A stretch of DNA of 64,000 nt from Sabethes cyaneus (GCF_943734655.1 NC_071355.1:11946768-12010767), one strand, 5' to 3'. Positions 21,086 through 32,339 are shown, counted from the stretch's first letter. Translations and numbers: made by a program. The notes: generated by a model not told the origin, from the sequence alone.

Positions 21086-24000
21086 AGGTAATCGCTCGGT
21101 GATGAATAAAATGAAAGAGCATTAAAGGGAATCACCTCAATTTTTTGTCGTTTATAAACCAAAAATAATATAAATATAGTGATATAAGGGAAGGAAAAAT
21201 TGAGACGAAATAGGAAAGATTATTAGTGAACATAAATAGGTTTATTAAGAGGTTAAACAAAAGATATTCCATAGAACACGGGAGGAGACAACACGTGTGT
21301 TAATTCAGCCACCTGCTCCGGAACAAACATTGTCGTGAGCCGCTCCTAACCTGGAGAGCAGACCCCAGTGAGCTAGTTATGGAAACGTCAATGAAATGTG
21401 GAATAGTTGTGCTTAATCATTGCGGAAGTCGTAATTCCGTGTACAGCGAGAAACTATATGTCATGTTTTGGAAAAGACTAAACTGAAAATCATAGTACAA
21501 CATTCATCTCGGGTATCCATCTATGTTAGTGATAGCTATTATTTTGACCGAATCTTTACATATGGACCCGCATCCACCGCCAAGTGGAGAAATGACGCTA
21601 CATCCTTTAGGCAGCCAGCGGTGGCGAATGATGGACAAAGTTTTTCAATTAGGATTTTCCTTGGTAGGTAGGTTCCCGTTTGATATGTAACAGAACAGTG
21701 CTAACGCGCTAAGATTTTCCAGAATCGACGGGAAATTGCATCCGTCGGTTCCCTAGGGTTATGAATAGCGGGCGGCGCGGTTGTCTGCAGTTGGGGGGGC
21801 TTGGCTTTGTTGTTACAGTTACGAGCAAGCAGCGAGCGTTTGGAAAGCAAGCGCACTAAAAGGGAACGCAATAAAGTGTGTTTCGTAATTTCCGCGCGTA
21901 AAATAATCTCTTTCTGCTGCGTTCGAAAGTGCTTCCCAGCACAGTGGTTTTGCGTCCGACGATGTCCAGAATTCTGTACAGTGTGATCATTAGGGCGAAA
22001 CTAATGATACTGCTTTTAACTTTTGTTGAAACACTGTTTTTAAGAGAACACCAAAAAGTATTTAAATCTTAGGTTTTTAGCCATTTACTCACCACCGTTC
22101 GTGGAAGAAAAGCCGTTCCATACAAAAATGAACGATGCGGAATTTCCCGCGGCTTCCCGGGTTCTTTATGTGAGTGAAATGCTCCTCCCGGATCATCATC
22201 GAGAGTGGGAAAACTTTTCTATTGTGGTAAATTTGGATGGATTCGGATCTTTCGGGAGCACATTCTTGCCATTAGTGTACCACACTAAAGTTCCGTCGGA
22301 AGCTGGTATGAATAAATTACACAAAAAAGAAAGATTTTCTGTGAATATTGCGGCTTGCAGTCAGCAGAAATTAATTTAAATTTTCCATAAATTTAATCAC
22401 CATTTCACCCGACACCTGGAGGCGGCTGGCAATAATTGCAGTTTTTGGCATTGTTTTAGAATGGTCGTGACAGTATTTGGTTGACACAGTCAACTTGTGG
22501 CAAGGTAGATTACTTCCGTTCCGGTGTGGACGTTCACATTGTGTGCTCAATGTATTCCCAACACAACTTATTCAAATAGTCAGAAAATCGTGTGCAAGAG
22601 ACCTGTCGGGATATTGTTCCTTGACAACTTGACAATTTCCCGAGGCTGTCTGTAGACCTATTAAATGTGCAATGGGGTTAAAAGGTACAATCTCTCAGTC
22701 TCACCCTCAGTTCCGTTTCGTTTAGAAATTATGTAAATCAGCCAGACAGAGGCATTTTACCGCAATTCACTCGAATCCATTCACCGGCATGCAGCACCAC
22801 TAACGGGCGACGGACTAAAGTGCGTAAATGAATCATCATTCCGGTTCTGTAGAGCGCACACAGTTGAAACAATGCCACTGTAGCCTGGCAACTGGGGACA
22901 ATCGTCGATCCTGCCAAAACCGAGGCCGCTTCCAACGTTCAGCAAGTTTATGGCCGATGCGTGCCGTATGGAGAGACGAATGGTCGCTTTTATTACATTC
23001 CACCGGCTCTCGGTTTGTCCCATATCTCGGCGGCGGTGCCGGAACACACCTCGACGACATAAATTGCCCCTGACATAACAGGATTCCAACTGTGAACACC
23101 AGAAGGATATTCTCCACTGCATCGGGTCATTCAATATCCGCTCAGACTGTCGCCATAGATCCTGGGTAATAATTAATTCATGCTGTGTGCGATATTACTA
23201 TTGTTTCTTGAAGTAGCATTGCGGAAGTGACGATTTCCTAGTACTAATGTACGCAGCACCATGGATTACAAATTATCTCCATTAGATTTGTCGCAGGCGT
23301 TATCAAACACGCAAACAACAAATTGTGAGCAATATTGCAGTTGCAGTCAGTTGGTGGTAAACTCCAGGTAGGTCCTATAACATTGTCAAGTCAACTTCTA
23401 ACAAACTGGTTTAACGTTTTCGGAACTAAACTACTGACACGGCTGCGCTGCAATCCAATTACTGTCCGCTTGAGTTTTTATCTGGCTACGACATCTGGCT
23501 ATGCCAAATATATCGTCCACACTCAGACACGACAATGAGATCTACCTCGGCTCTGACACCTTGAATGGACGGTCCAGTATGGGATGGCAAGTCGAACGGA
23601 CGGCTAGTGAAAAACTGACTCCCATTTTTCCGGTTGACCTGAAGTATAATCCTGGTCGCATGAATAAAACATCCACCCGCTTTAGGACATAGATAACCGT
23701 GTGCCCCATTATACTGTTTTATATGAATAAAATTCCAGTCTAGAGATGGCAGCGTAACGGAAATCTTCAGCGGAAGCCTTTATACTTGAGTCTCGGAAGG
23801 GAAAAGAGCACAGTATGAGTAGCCCACAAAAAAACAGAACTACGAGCTAAGCTAGCACCGGGTGTTCGATGTTCGATGGTACTGCAATTACCGTTCTAAT
23901 TCAAACCTTGAACATTTGAGCTACGCTCAATTTTTTTTTATTCTACTCCCTTAAATGGTTTAACAGCATTACGACTTATTTATTTTCGTGTGTAAATATT

Positions 24001-26088
24001 CAAAATGAAGATAAAATATAGTTTTACACTTAATAGTACCTACTAAAAAGTAACAATTCGGTTTTGATTCAAACTTCGAACATTTGCATGGTCGACATTC
24101 AAAGCTCGACTTAATTGTATGAAATTTTATCTTAACACTGTCTTTAACACTTTTTCATACAACCCCCACACGTCCCATAAAACGTGGCTCAAACTTTGAA
24201 CACTTTAATTTATCTAATATCTTTGAACGAACGTTGATTGACGTTCTATTTTAACTATGCTTTAGTAAATACATACCTTGCAATTAACTAACAATCGCGA
24301 AATGCGAAGATAAACGTTCTAAAATTGGTAAAATAATGCAAACGAAAAAAAAACATCTTCTTTTACGCGAACCAAGTTAAAATCTGAGTTTACACTTTTT
24401 TTCAGAGCCTGCTGATTTCTTACAATGAGCCCTATACACAGTTCAATGTCGACGTCCTCCGAGGATAGAGGACATTATAACGAACACGATGGTGTACAAT
24501 AAGTATAATATTTTATCATATTAGGGTAAGGAACGAGTTAAGCAGAGTTACCTATTTTAATCAGTTGAACATAAATGATCCGAAAATGCACTTTTTTATT
24601 CATATTTTCAAAATCTTTTGATAGGATCATCTTCACAAATCACTTAACCATACATTTGATTCACACAAACACAATTTACTGGGTTTCCGACAAGAAATAT
24701 GATGAATTAAAAATTATTGTCCAAAAACGTACATTTTTCAGCTGCTCTTCAGCAATCGCCACCTCGCTACTAACGAATTCATCAAATTTTCAGCACTGAT
24801 TACAACCACTCTGAAAGTCAAGCACTCAATTGTCACATACCATATTATTCACTCTCTTTTTTTCTATTATCTAAGGCTTTGTCACTAGCCAAAAGTTTTA
24901 TTGTTTTCTAACAAAACTGAAAACAAATTCTGAATTGACGGAACCTGTTCACCAGTAGCAGCAGCTGCAGCACAACTGATGAACTATCGTGTTGCCAAGA
25001 CACTGTTTCGGTTCTGGAAATAAGAATTTTAAGTTTGAAATGAACTGAAATCTCCTATGGTGAAAACGTGGTTCAATACTTTCAAGAGAAATGTATGTTC
25101 ATAATTAATTTTTCTTTATTAAAAACAACACAAAAGCTTTTTCAATAATTTTCGAAGATTTTCCTAGTGATTTAATGAAGCAACGATGTGTTTCAATGTT
25201 ATTTGCTTTGACAACACTGTTCTGAGTCGGACCGTGCGTACTGCTATGTTTACCTCTTTTGTTCTCCCACCATCCTTATGAACAGCGAGTGAGACGTCGA
25301 ACTCGCAGTTTCCCATAAGAACACCAGAGAATAAAAGAGACGACGAATACCGTTTGCCGAACGGTGCGGTGAGTGTATGCCCCGATAAACAATTTAGACA
25401 GATAGCATTTTACGCATCTATGCCGATACGCTATGCCGATTACGCATCAGATGCTGATTAGTAGGTCGCGGATAGGAACGCGAACTTACTGAATAGGGGG
25501 AAAAGTGCGAGGGATTTTTTAAGGGGACGTAAAAAATTCAGATTTCAGGATTGCTTAAAAAAGCACCTCTCGGGTGAAAATGGGTTCGGTCTGTTCAAAA
25601 TTAGTTCCGCCGCTCCAACTTTTAAAGCGAAAAATCAAAAGTTTAGCTCAACAATAGTGTCTTCCAATGGTAACAGCTTGAAGTACTAAAGATAGCAAGA
25701 AGATTGGTATGCTGATATCCCCCACTTAGTCAACCCATCGCTTGTAATAAGGTAAAACAATCAGTGACCCGCTTAGACTGCTTAAAACTAGTTCTTTACC
25801 CTAGTTATGTATGTACTAACAAGCATTTTGTTCTGATGCGTTCGAAGTTTGAATCAGAACGGTACGTGGAATTTTTGGACAGTGTCACAAACGCAACAGA
25901 TAGCCAATGTTCTGATTGTCAAAGTTTCAATTTCTACACACCAATTCAAAAGTGTTGGTTCTGCTATCTGTGGCATAAACCGTTTGCATTCACATTCCAT
26001 ATCGAATCGGTAGAATATCGGAAATTCAAGTGTCACAAGAAAACCATTATTCCTGTGACAGTTTAAGCAAAATTGAGCCCACTAGCCA
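21086..26088. other. Mostly unique 5-kb stretch without a recognised transposon
   Basis: This is the least repetitive part of the window. GC-richer islands lie at 21780-22000, 22100-22300 and 22780-23080. Several frames overlap there (22101-22379 plus; 22836-23117 minus, whose first 17 residues look like a signal peptide). None shows a recognisable domain or clean splice signals, and overlapping minus-strand frames are open in the same place. It may hold unannotated exons or conserved non-coding DNA. Confidence 0.35.
25764..26066 (+). CDS. Unrecognised 100-residue frame with two CxxC pairs
   Basis: The frame from 25764 encodes a 100-residue basic and aromatic protein. Its middle contains CSDC, eleven residues, then CWFC, a spacing compatible with a zinc ribbon or treble-clef knuckle; a later KCHKK supplies one more Cys/His pair. 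There is no low-complexity bias. No splice sites or promoter are obvious, and the frame stops just before the next composite-repeat block. I do not recognise a family. It may be a remnant of an old gene or transposon protein, or a chance frame. Confidence 0.25.
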   Translation: MTRLDCLKLVLYPSYVCTNKHFVLMRSKFESERYVEFLDSVTNATDSQCSDCQSFNFYTPIQKCWFCYLWHKPFAFTFHIESVEYRKFKCHKKTIIPVTV

Positions 26089-26089
26089 T

Positions 26090-26490
26090 AAACAAAAGGA
26101 GGGGCACCCAACCTTTCAGAAGAATGTTTTTGCCTGGAAAAAGCGAGTAATCGGATGATAGCGATTCTGTTATTAAAAAAGCAAAGCTTTGGGCTTGAAC
26201 GTCTTTCTAAGACTTGACCATTTTTTATCAACAGACTTTGCAGCCGACTCTTTCTAGCAGCACCGCTCAGCCGAGATTCGAAAGCACGGCGACTGGCTTG
26301 TTAGACCAGCGAATCTGTTTGGACTGATCACAGAAATATTGGCCGATATTGGAATTCGAGTTGTAATAGGGTTTGCCATTGGACATTATTTAAACTTGAA
26401 TTTGGGCTAATTTGAATTAGAAGCTTTACTTCAAACCGGACAGGGACACGAAATCATACACGAAGTTTTACTTGAAATTTTTTCGACCTA
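26090..26490 (+). repeat. Composite repeat, blocks A and B (third copy)
   Basis: AAAGGAGGGGCACCCAACCT and CCTGGAAAAAGCGAGTAATC match block A at 3310-3370. After about 150 bp of diverged sequence, block B (26345-26490) leads into pyrimidine tract 6. The A-B-C order and orientation are identical to the 3.3-4.3 kb copy. Confidence 0.7.
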
Positions 26491-26866
26491 TTCTCTCGCA
26501 CGATTTACCTCTTTTCTGTACCGTGTTTCCTTCTTTTCTGTACCGTGTTTCCTTCTTTTCTGTACCGTTTTCTACAGTTTTACTGTCACTTTCCTTCCGT
26601 TTTTCCTTTCGTTCGTTTACTTTTTTCTGTCCCGTATTTCATGCTTATTCCGCTCTTTTCGTTTTCTATTTCATTTTTTTTCTTATTTTCAGTACTGTTT
26701 TTCTCATGTTTTTCACTCGTTTTGTTATTTTCTTTCCTCTATTTTTTGTTCTCTTCTTCCCTTTTTTTCGTTTCCAGTTTTTGTCTGTTTCTAACTCCTC
26801 TTTTCGCCTTGGTCTATTCGCCTTTTAATTTCTCGTTTCTCTTTCTTTTATCACGTATATACACGA
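26490..26866 (+). repeat. Pyrimidine-rich repeat (block C), tract 6
   Basis: C/T-rich. Three near-identical consecutive copies of an 18-19-bp unit, CTTTTCTGTACCGTGTTTCC, occur at 26512-26565. This locally clean array shows the founding unit length of the pyrimidine tracts. Confidence 0.78.
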
Positions 26867-26867
26867 T

Positions 26868-27455
26868 CACGAGGAGCAAACAAAATTATAACAAGTTATG
26901 TTACCAGTGGACTAGTTTGTTACCAACTTTTCTAGCAACGGTTATTATAAATTAGATAAATTATAACAACCGCTGTTACTTGTTATAAATGAGCGACGGT
27001 TAGTGATTAAAATAACAAAAATTCTAACTAAATTTATTGTAGTCAATATATGATTCTGAACAGGGCTTGATATGGTTATATCTAAATCGTATCACATTTT
27101 GTTAAGAATTATTTTTCAAAATTATCAGATATTTCAAAAATATGACAGTAAATAAAAATATTTTAACAAATACAATAACATTTATGCAACATTTATTTAT
27201 GCGACGAAATTCATTTACTATTGAAATAATCATATTAATTAGACTATTTTTTTTGTAAATAACATATTTTATTATAAGGATGATATTTAGCATGTTTAGT
27301 GACGAAACATATATTACTCATTTAGAATCTGTTACAAATTTAATTTTTTTTGTTATTGCTTCTTAATCAATTTGTTACCAATTTTTAACAGATTATGTTA
27401 TAAATATCATAATGTGTTATAAAACTGATAATACCTTGTTATAGCCACCTGATCG
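26868..27455. mobile_element. Candidate AT-rich MITE with CGATCA-type ends
   Basis: CGATCACGAGGAG at 26873 and the inverse CCACCTGATCGGG at 27447 form a short inverted pair. Both ends are followed inward by repeated TATAACA / GTTATAA motifs. The interior is strongly AT-rich with many TTGTTA / TAACAA words. It interrupts the pyrimidine repeat, which resumes at about 27470. The element is plausible, but its exact ends and target duplication are unresolved. Confidence 0.5.
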
Positions 27456-27469
27456 GGATATTCTATTGT

Positions 27470-27553
27470 TGGCTCCTTTCTTCCTTTTCCTTTTAGGTTT
27501 TTTTTTTATTTCCCGTTTTTCATTTTTTTTTTCTTCCGTTTCACCTTTCTTTA
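27470..27553 (+). repeat. Pyrimidine-rich repeat (block C), tract 7 left part
   Basis: C/T-rich with TTTCCCGTTTTTC. It is continuous with the tract at 29305-30035 if the 27558-29300 insertion is removed. Confidence 0.65.
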
Positions 27554-27926
27554 ATCCCACGGTGCTCCCCCAGTCCGTTATTATAAAAAAAGCTCTATGA
27601 AATCGGAGCTCATCAATCGATTCGTGAGGTTGTACTGCATCTCTGGTAAAATTTTCAAAATCCTCCTACGGTGAAAATTTGAGTTACGCCCTTTTAAGTG
27701 CCATAAGTACTAAAAACAATGCTAAATCGACGAAACACTCATTGGAAACCGCTTATTAAACCACCAGTTCACGAAAAAATACGTAGAAAGTGCGCTACAC
27801 ATTTCAGATACAACATTACATGATCTTTACAGCTGCTGGTAAGTCTAGTTTGAGGGTAAGGGCGTAAGTGCATTTTATTGAATATCTAATATGTTAAACG
27901 TATAAATTCGACTACTATTAATGTTA

Positions 27927-28849
27927 ACGGGTGGCAACTAAAATTTTGGAATTTTTTTCTCAAGCTGTCAAAAAAAGATACATGAAGAAGTTCTGATTTA
28001 CCGAAATTAAAGATACATTATCCATTGTTGAAAAAAAATTAGTGTACATTTGAAAACGGTCCGTAATCGACTGTTCGGCGAAGCTTTCGTTTGACGTCCG
28101 AACAGGAGCGTTGTGCGGCCGTCATGTCCACTTTGCGAATGCATCTCTTGATTCTTCCAATCAACTGTTTGCAATTCTTGGCTCTCCAGTTATTTTTGTA
28201 CACCAAGGAACTCAAAATCCCGAAGAAATCCTCGATTGGGTGCACTGAGACAGATTTTTCGAGGCGTGGTTATTGGGTAAAAATGGGATCGAATGTGTAT
28301 TCAGGAACGATTGTATTTTTTTTTGAGTGTAATGCAAATATGCTCTATCCGGCCAAAAGACGTATTGTCCATCTGCATGATGTTCTTGTAGAAACGTGAT
28401 CAAAATTTTCTTCAAACATTCCTCTGATGCATCTTAATTGATAGCCAAACCAGAGGGCTTGTTGTTGAAAAAACGAGAAAGAGAACGATATCCTTCTGCT
28501 TCCATAATTATGGCTGGTCTTCCACTACCTTGCTTGCGAATACTTGTTGGGCATCTTAGGATATGGTAAACAGTCTAAGCCGCAACATATTTGCTTTTTA
28601 AAAGTTGTACCGTATACTTTTTACCGAGATTACTGTTGCATTTCGTAGAAGTGTACAACGCGCTCCCGAAATGCTTCTTGTTTCGACGCCATTTTTAACA
28701 AAACTGGGCAAGCATAAACAAAACAAAAAATATTAACAAGAAGAGGAAAGAGAGAGCTAACACATACATACTCTCATTTCTCTCTGAGCTTGTTCGTTGT
28801 TGAGCATAAGGGCCGCGAAAAAAAATCCAAAATTTTAGTTGCCACCCGT
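27927..28849 (-). mobile_element. Tc1/mariner element, internally deleted copy
   Basis: TA flanks it at 27925-27926 and 28850-28851. The termini read ACGGGTGGCAACTAAAATTT and are inverted for about 30 bp (one A/T-run length difference). The minus strand encodes transposase fragments: an N-terminal MASKQEAFRERVVHFYEM start at 28692, then a large deletion, then the C-terminal half. At 923 bp it is shorter than an intact 1.3-kb mariner. Nested in the long-TIR element 27558-29300. Confidence 0.88.
28039..28692 (-). pseudogene. Mariner-family transposase, broken
   Basis: Tc1/mariner transposases cut DNA at TA sites using a DDE/D triad. Here the N-terminal start is at 28692 (MASKQEAFRERVVHF), with stops soon after. 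The central part encodes FLQEHHADGQYVFWPDRAYL at about 28390-28330, where FWPD carries the second acidic residue. Then come FLPNNHASKNLSQCTQSRIS and PIEDFFGILSSLVYKNNW (28240-28190), carrying the last catalytic region, and a basic C-terminus ending RRTVDYGPFSNVH. The first catalytic aspartate region is deleted and a frameshift separates the last two blocks, so the copy is dead. Confidence 0.85.
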
Positions 28850-29304
28850 TAGTTAGTTCCATATAGAAAAGAGAACAATACAATTTGTCAAATTTCACCT
28901 TCTGGATAGCACTTTCTGGATACCAGTTATAGTCATATTCTACAAATTGAATTGTTCTAGTAAGAGGCCTATTTCAATTATACTTCATTTTGGTAGTCAA
29001 AACAAAACGTTATATTAATCATCCAGTTTAGCTTATTGAGAGATTAGCCCAAAATAAATGTGATCTCAAGAAAACATCGCACTAAAACTGCTGTAAACAA
29101 ACGTGTAACGGGTTGTCAAGCAACTGAACCTTTATGATTTCTGTGTACTTACGGCACTTAAAAGGGCATAACTCAAATTTCCACTGTAGGAGGATTTTGA
29201 AAATTTCGCCAGAGATGCAGTACAACCTCACGAATCGACTGGTGAGGTCCGATTTCATGGAGCATTTTTTTTTATAATAACGGTCTGGGGGAGCACCGTG
29301 ATCC

Positions 29305-30035
29305 GTTTGTCGTGTTTTTTTGTTTTTTGTTTTTTCTTTATGCCATTTTTTATTCCGTCTCTCTACTTTTATATCCCGTTTGTCCTCTTATCTCTTGCTA
29401 TTCTTCTTTACCCTTTTGGCTTCTTTTTTCCCGACACGAATGCACTAGCAGGTGTAAAGTGTTGCTAATAAAAAACAACAACAGTCTTTTTTCTACTCCA
29501 TATTCCCTGTCTTGTCTCGTTTTTCCTCTTTTTCTTTCTCGTTTTACCGTTTTTACGCTATTTTCTCTTTCCTTATTCTTTTTCTCTTCATTTCCTGTCC
29601 CGTGTTTGCACCCTTTTCCTTTGTCCAGAATTTTCTCCGTTCCGTTTTTCGACTTATTTCTTTTGTTTTCAAGCCCATTTTTCTTCTTTTCCTGTCTTTG
29701 TCTTCATTTGCTTTCTCGATTCATTCGATTCTTCTCTTTCCTCTTCCGTATTAGCTTCTTCTTTGGTTAGATTTTTAATTCTACTTTTTCTGTACCATTT
29801 TCCCACCCCCATTTTGTTTCTCGATTACTTTATCTTATTTATCGTTTGTCCTTGATTTCTCTTACTTTTCCCTTCCGTTTTACCTTTTTGTTTTGCTCTT
29901 TTACATTCCATTTGACCTATTTTCTCAATTTTCTCGATTTTACTTTGCGTAAAATTAGACGCTCCAAAAACTTCAGTTTTTGGCCTAGTTTCTCCAATTT
30001 TTCTTTTTCCTGCCCCGTTTTTTGTCATTTTTTGT
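29305..30035 (+). repeat. Pyrimidine-rich repeat (block C), tract 7 right part
   Basis: C/T-rich with CTGTCCCGTGTTTGCACCC, TTCCTGCCCCGTTTTTTG and similar variants. Frames of 67-152 codons on both strands are artefacts. It marks the 3' end of the strand-consistent pyrimidine series; no further tract was seen beyond 30 kb. Confidence 0.75.
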
Positions 30036-30550
30036 TCCGCAGGCTTGGCATGCTCTTGCCATTAAGAGGGTTTGTCTTATGTAGCTTCGCGACATGTTAA
30101 CCGCGTTTTTCGGAGCGAATCAGATTTAAAACAACACTTTGCCTTTTGCTTTTACCAACGTTTTGACGTTTGCCTAAAAGTGTATGGGCTACTAGATCGA
30201 TTTACGTTTGGTTGCACTGCAAGTAAATTCATGCTTCTCACGGCGCATTTTGCTCCGCTAGAACTTGTTTAAAAAAAATCGTTTAAATCACATAAATAAT
30301 AATTCAATTAAGCAATTTTACGTTGGCTGCTGGATACCGAGACCATTGTTCAAAACAAGAGCCATTTACAGATACGTAATATTGTTTATTGGTGGCGTAA
30401 TGTTTTACGAAAAACGTTGCGAAAATTGTAAGAAATAAGCCTGCAAATAATTTGTTTGTTTTTTCATAGGATTTATGTAATTTAGAAAGCTTATGTGCTC
30501 AACACAAGTTTGTAATGTAAAATAGAAGCGATTGGCACCTTAATTACAGT

Positions 30551-31335
30551 TTAAAAGTGAGTAATTCGTGAAATATTACAGCGGCGCATTTTGTCCTGAC
30601 TGGGCATTTTACCACCAGTTACCCTACGGGTCTCTCCATGGAAGGCGTCGAAGGGCAAAGTGCACAAATCTCTGCTATACAGCATCGATTCTATCAATTC
30701 CATTTGTGGTAGCACACTTAATCTGCAGCAATATTCGAGGATTGAACGCACCAACGAGCAGTTCGAGGATTTGAGATTATAGATGTTGCTGAAATCCTTA
30801 GTGATTCGGAACATGTAGTCGATTTCTAGAGGCTTTGCCGACTACGTAAGCTATATGCTGGTGGAATGATAATTTACTATCCAGCAACACGCCTAAATTT
30901 TTGATACAATTTGTTCTTCCAATAATTGTTCCCAAAAGCTTATATTAGACTGTGATAAGTTCTTTCTTTCTTGAAAACGTGATGATACCCTTCATACGGT
31001 TTGTGCTACACCAATCTGCAAAACTGGCCAATTGCTGTTGAAGCATACGGGATGAAGATTTTCATATCATCGGTGACGGCGATAGACAACTCTCTAGAAA
31101 CTCTCAGTTTGAAGTTCACATCGTTGAAGTATATGAAGAAAATCAATGGTCCGAGGTGGCTACCTTGAAGGATCCCAGACGGAGTAGCAAATTCCCCAGA
31201 ACAATTATCACCGATGATTTTCATTGTTAGCTGACGACCAACGAGGTACGAACGTAACCAGCTGATAGCTCTGCCACAGAAGCCTAATTTTTCCAATTTG
31301 GCTGAGGCGATATCATGGTTGATTCCGCCAATGCA
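30551..31335 (-). pseudogene. CR1/Jockey-type non-LTR RT, C-terminal half, broken
   Basis: On the minus strand from 31335: INHDI (motif A side), LEKLGFCGRAISWLRSYLVG, the motif B region SGILQGSHLGPLIFFIYFND, then the catalytic YADD box altered to VTDD. After frameshifts come the RT thumb (FRITKDFSNIYNLKSSNCSL) and LEYCC. Gaps and stops occur throughout. It resembles the element at 1-1960 in motif order. The upstream end at 31335 abuts an unrelated open frame. Confidence 0.85.
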
Positions 31336-31614
31336 GCCCCTGGAAAATTATAATTGTGCAGCAACACTGGAATTAAAACGTCGATTGTGTATAGAAAATA
31401 AACAGCCAGTCCAAGGGGTTCCCGTACTTAGGTTCTCAGCACAACCACCTCACCAGCACTCACCCAATAGGATATTATATCAACCTATTAACTATCCGCA
31501 AACATCGAGTGGAACCTCAAGTTTTGAATCATCATTTCCGAGCAGTGGAAAAAAATTAAATCCACAGCGTGGACTGATAAATCATTTTTTACCCAGCAAC
31601 AACCTACGACAGTG
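31336..31614 (+). pseudogene. Unrecognised open frame interrupted by a MITE
   Basis: An uninterrupted frame (part of 31298-31648) reads a polar, proline/serine-rich protein including NKQPVQGVPVLRFSAQPPHQ and GTSSFESSFPSSGKKLN, without simple-repeat bias. It is cut by the 189-bp MITE that starts at 31618. Beyond the MITE a related-looking frame, GNDFPRHIEATENTS then stop, continues about 45 bases in a different phase; a T-run at 31584-31589 could hold the shift. This could be a host exon or retroelement gag-like remnant destroyed by the insertion. Family unknown; the sequence before 31335 is retroelement and not part of it. Confidence 0.35.
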
Positions 31615-31617
31615 CTA

Positions 31618-31806
31618 CACACTTAACAAAAAGCACCGAATTCGGTAAAATTTTACCGAATTCTAAACAGCTGAACGTTCGGTAAAAATTTCGATGGTGC
31701 CAATCGACGTTTACAGATCATTAGTAATGTTTGGTGCAATAAAAAATTTTACCGAAATTTTCAGCTGTTTAGATTTCAGTAAATTTTACCGAATCGTTTA
31801 AGTGTG
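31618..31806. mobile_element. 189-bp TA-flanked MITE
   Basis: TA at 31616-31617 and 31807-31808 flank termini CACACTTAA and TTAAGTGTG. Inverted similarity continues inward through two blocks: ATTCGGTAAAATTTAC-like, then TCTAAACAGCTGAA. Several GGTAAAATTTTACCG-type palindromes lie in the arms. No coding capacity. Confidence 0.8.
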
Positions 31807-31809
31807 TAG

Positions 31810-32240
31810 GTAATGATTTTCCTCGTCACATCGAAGCAACAGAAAACACCTCCTGAATCATTTGTCATCGTTAGCATTTCCGTCCTACCAACCACCAGCA
31901 GAGGCAGCCATCATTGGCTGGCTAGTAAAATGGGGCAGGTGGGATGTTATTGGCAAATCAATCGTCACTGGCACTGGCGCTGGCTGGCGTGCGAACGGTT
32001 GTGGAGGAATAACTTGAGGAGGCTGCCTGGGTAGCTCCTCTCCGGCTTCTACTAAGTGAAGTGGAGATTATTCAATCCACATCCATTGGCAGCGCAGAGC
32101 AAGAGGAAGCTGCAAAAAAATGCTTTGTGTCAAAATTAAGACATAAGGAAGTGGCTGTCAGTCAATTGCGTTCTACTTTGCGACTCAATTCGAGTGCTAG
32201 CGAATATGTATTGTGATAAAATTAACAGCAGCAGCAGGTT
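31810..32240. other. Unclassified interval with overlapping open frames
   Basis: A plus-strand frame at 31813-32034 overlaps a minus-strand frame (about 32045-31905) that is proline-rich, with PPQVIPPQPFARQPAPVPV. Neither has a recognisable domain. The minus frame lies after a possible splice acceptor and could be a terminal exon; this is speculative. Confidence 0.25.
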
Positions 32241-32274
32241 ATAGCAATCGGTATCGGTCAGCGAGTTGTTATAT

Positions 32275-32335
32275 GACCATTTGGATTTCGGCCATTCGTG
32301 ATTCGGTCATTTGTGTTCCGGCCATTCGGTACCAG
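32275..32335 (+). repeat. Short GGCCATTCG-type tract
   Basis: Three to four units like GATTTCGGCCATTCGTG followed by GGTACCAGCCC. Same family as 15721-15786 and 17092-17232, and it has the same end phrase as 17225. Confidence 0.6.
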
Positions 32336-32339
32336 CCCA

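Larger units (their letters stand above)
27558..29300. mobile_element. Long-TIR DNA element (about 155-bp TIRs) with nested mariner
   Basis: Both ends begin CACGGTGCTCCCCCAG and stay inverted-complementary for about 155 bp (left 27558-27712, right roughly 29147-29300) with few mismatches. ATCC at 27554-27557 and 29301-29304 is a possible 4-bp target duplication. After removing the nested mariner the element is about 820 bp with no coding region, so it is non-autonomous. The CACGGTG terminus resembles Transib/RAG-type heptamers, but those make 5-bp duplications, so superfamily is left open. Confidence 0.75.

Noticed and set aside
29312..29770. 152-residue hydrophobic frame
   Set aside because: Lies wholly in a pyrimidine repeat tract; composition artefact.
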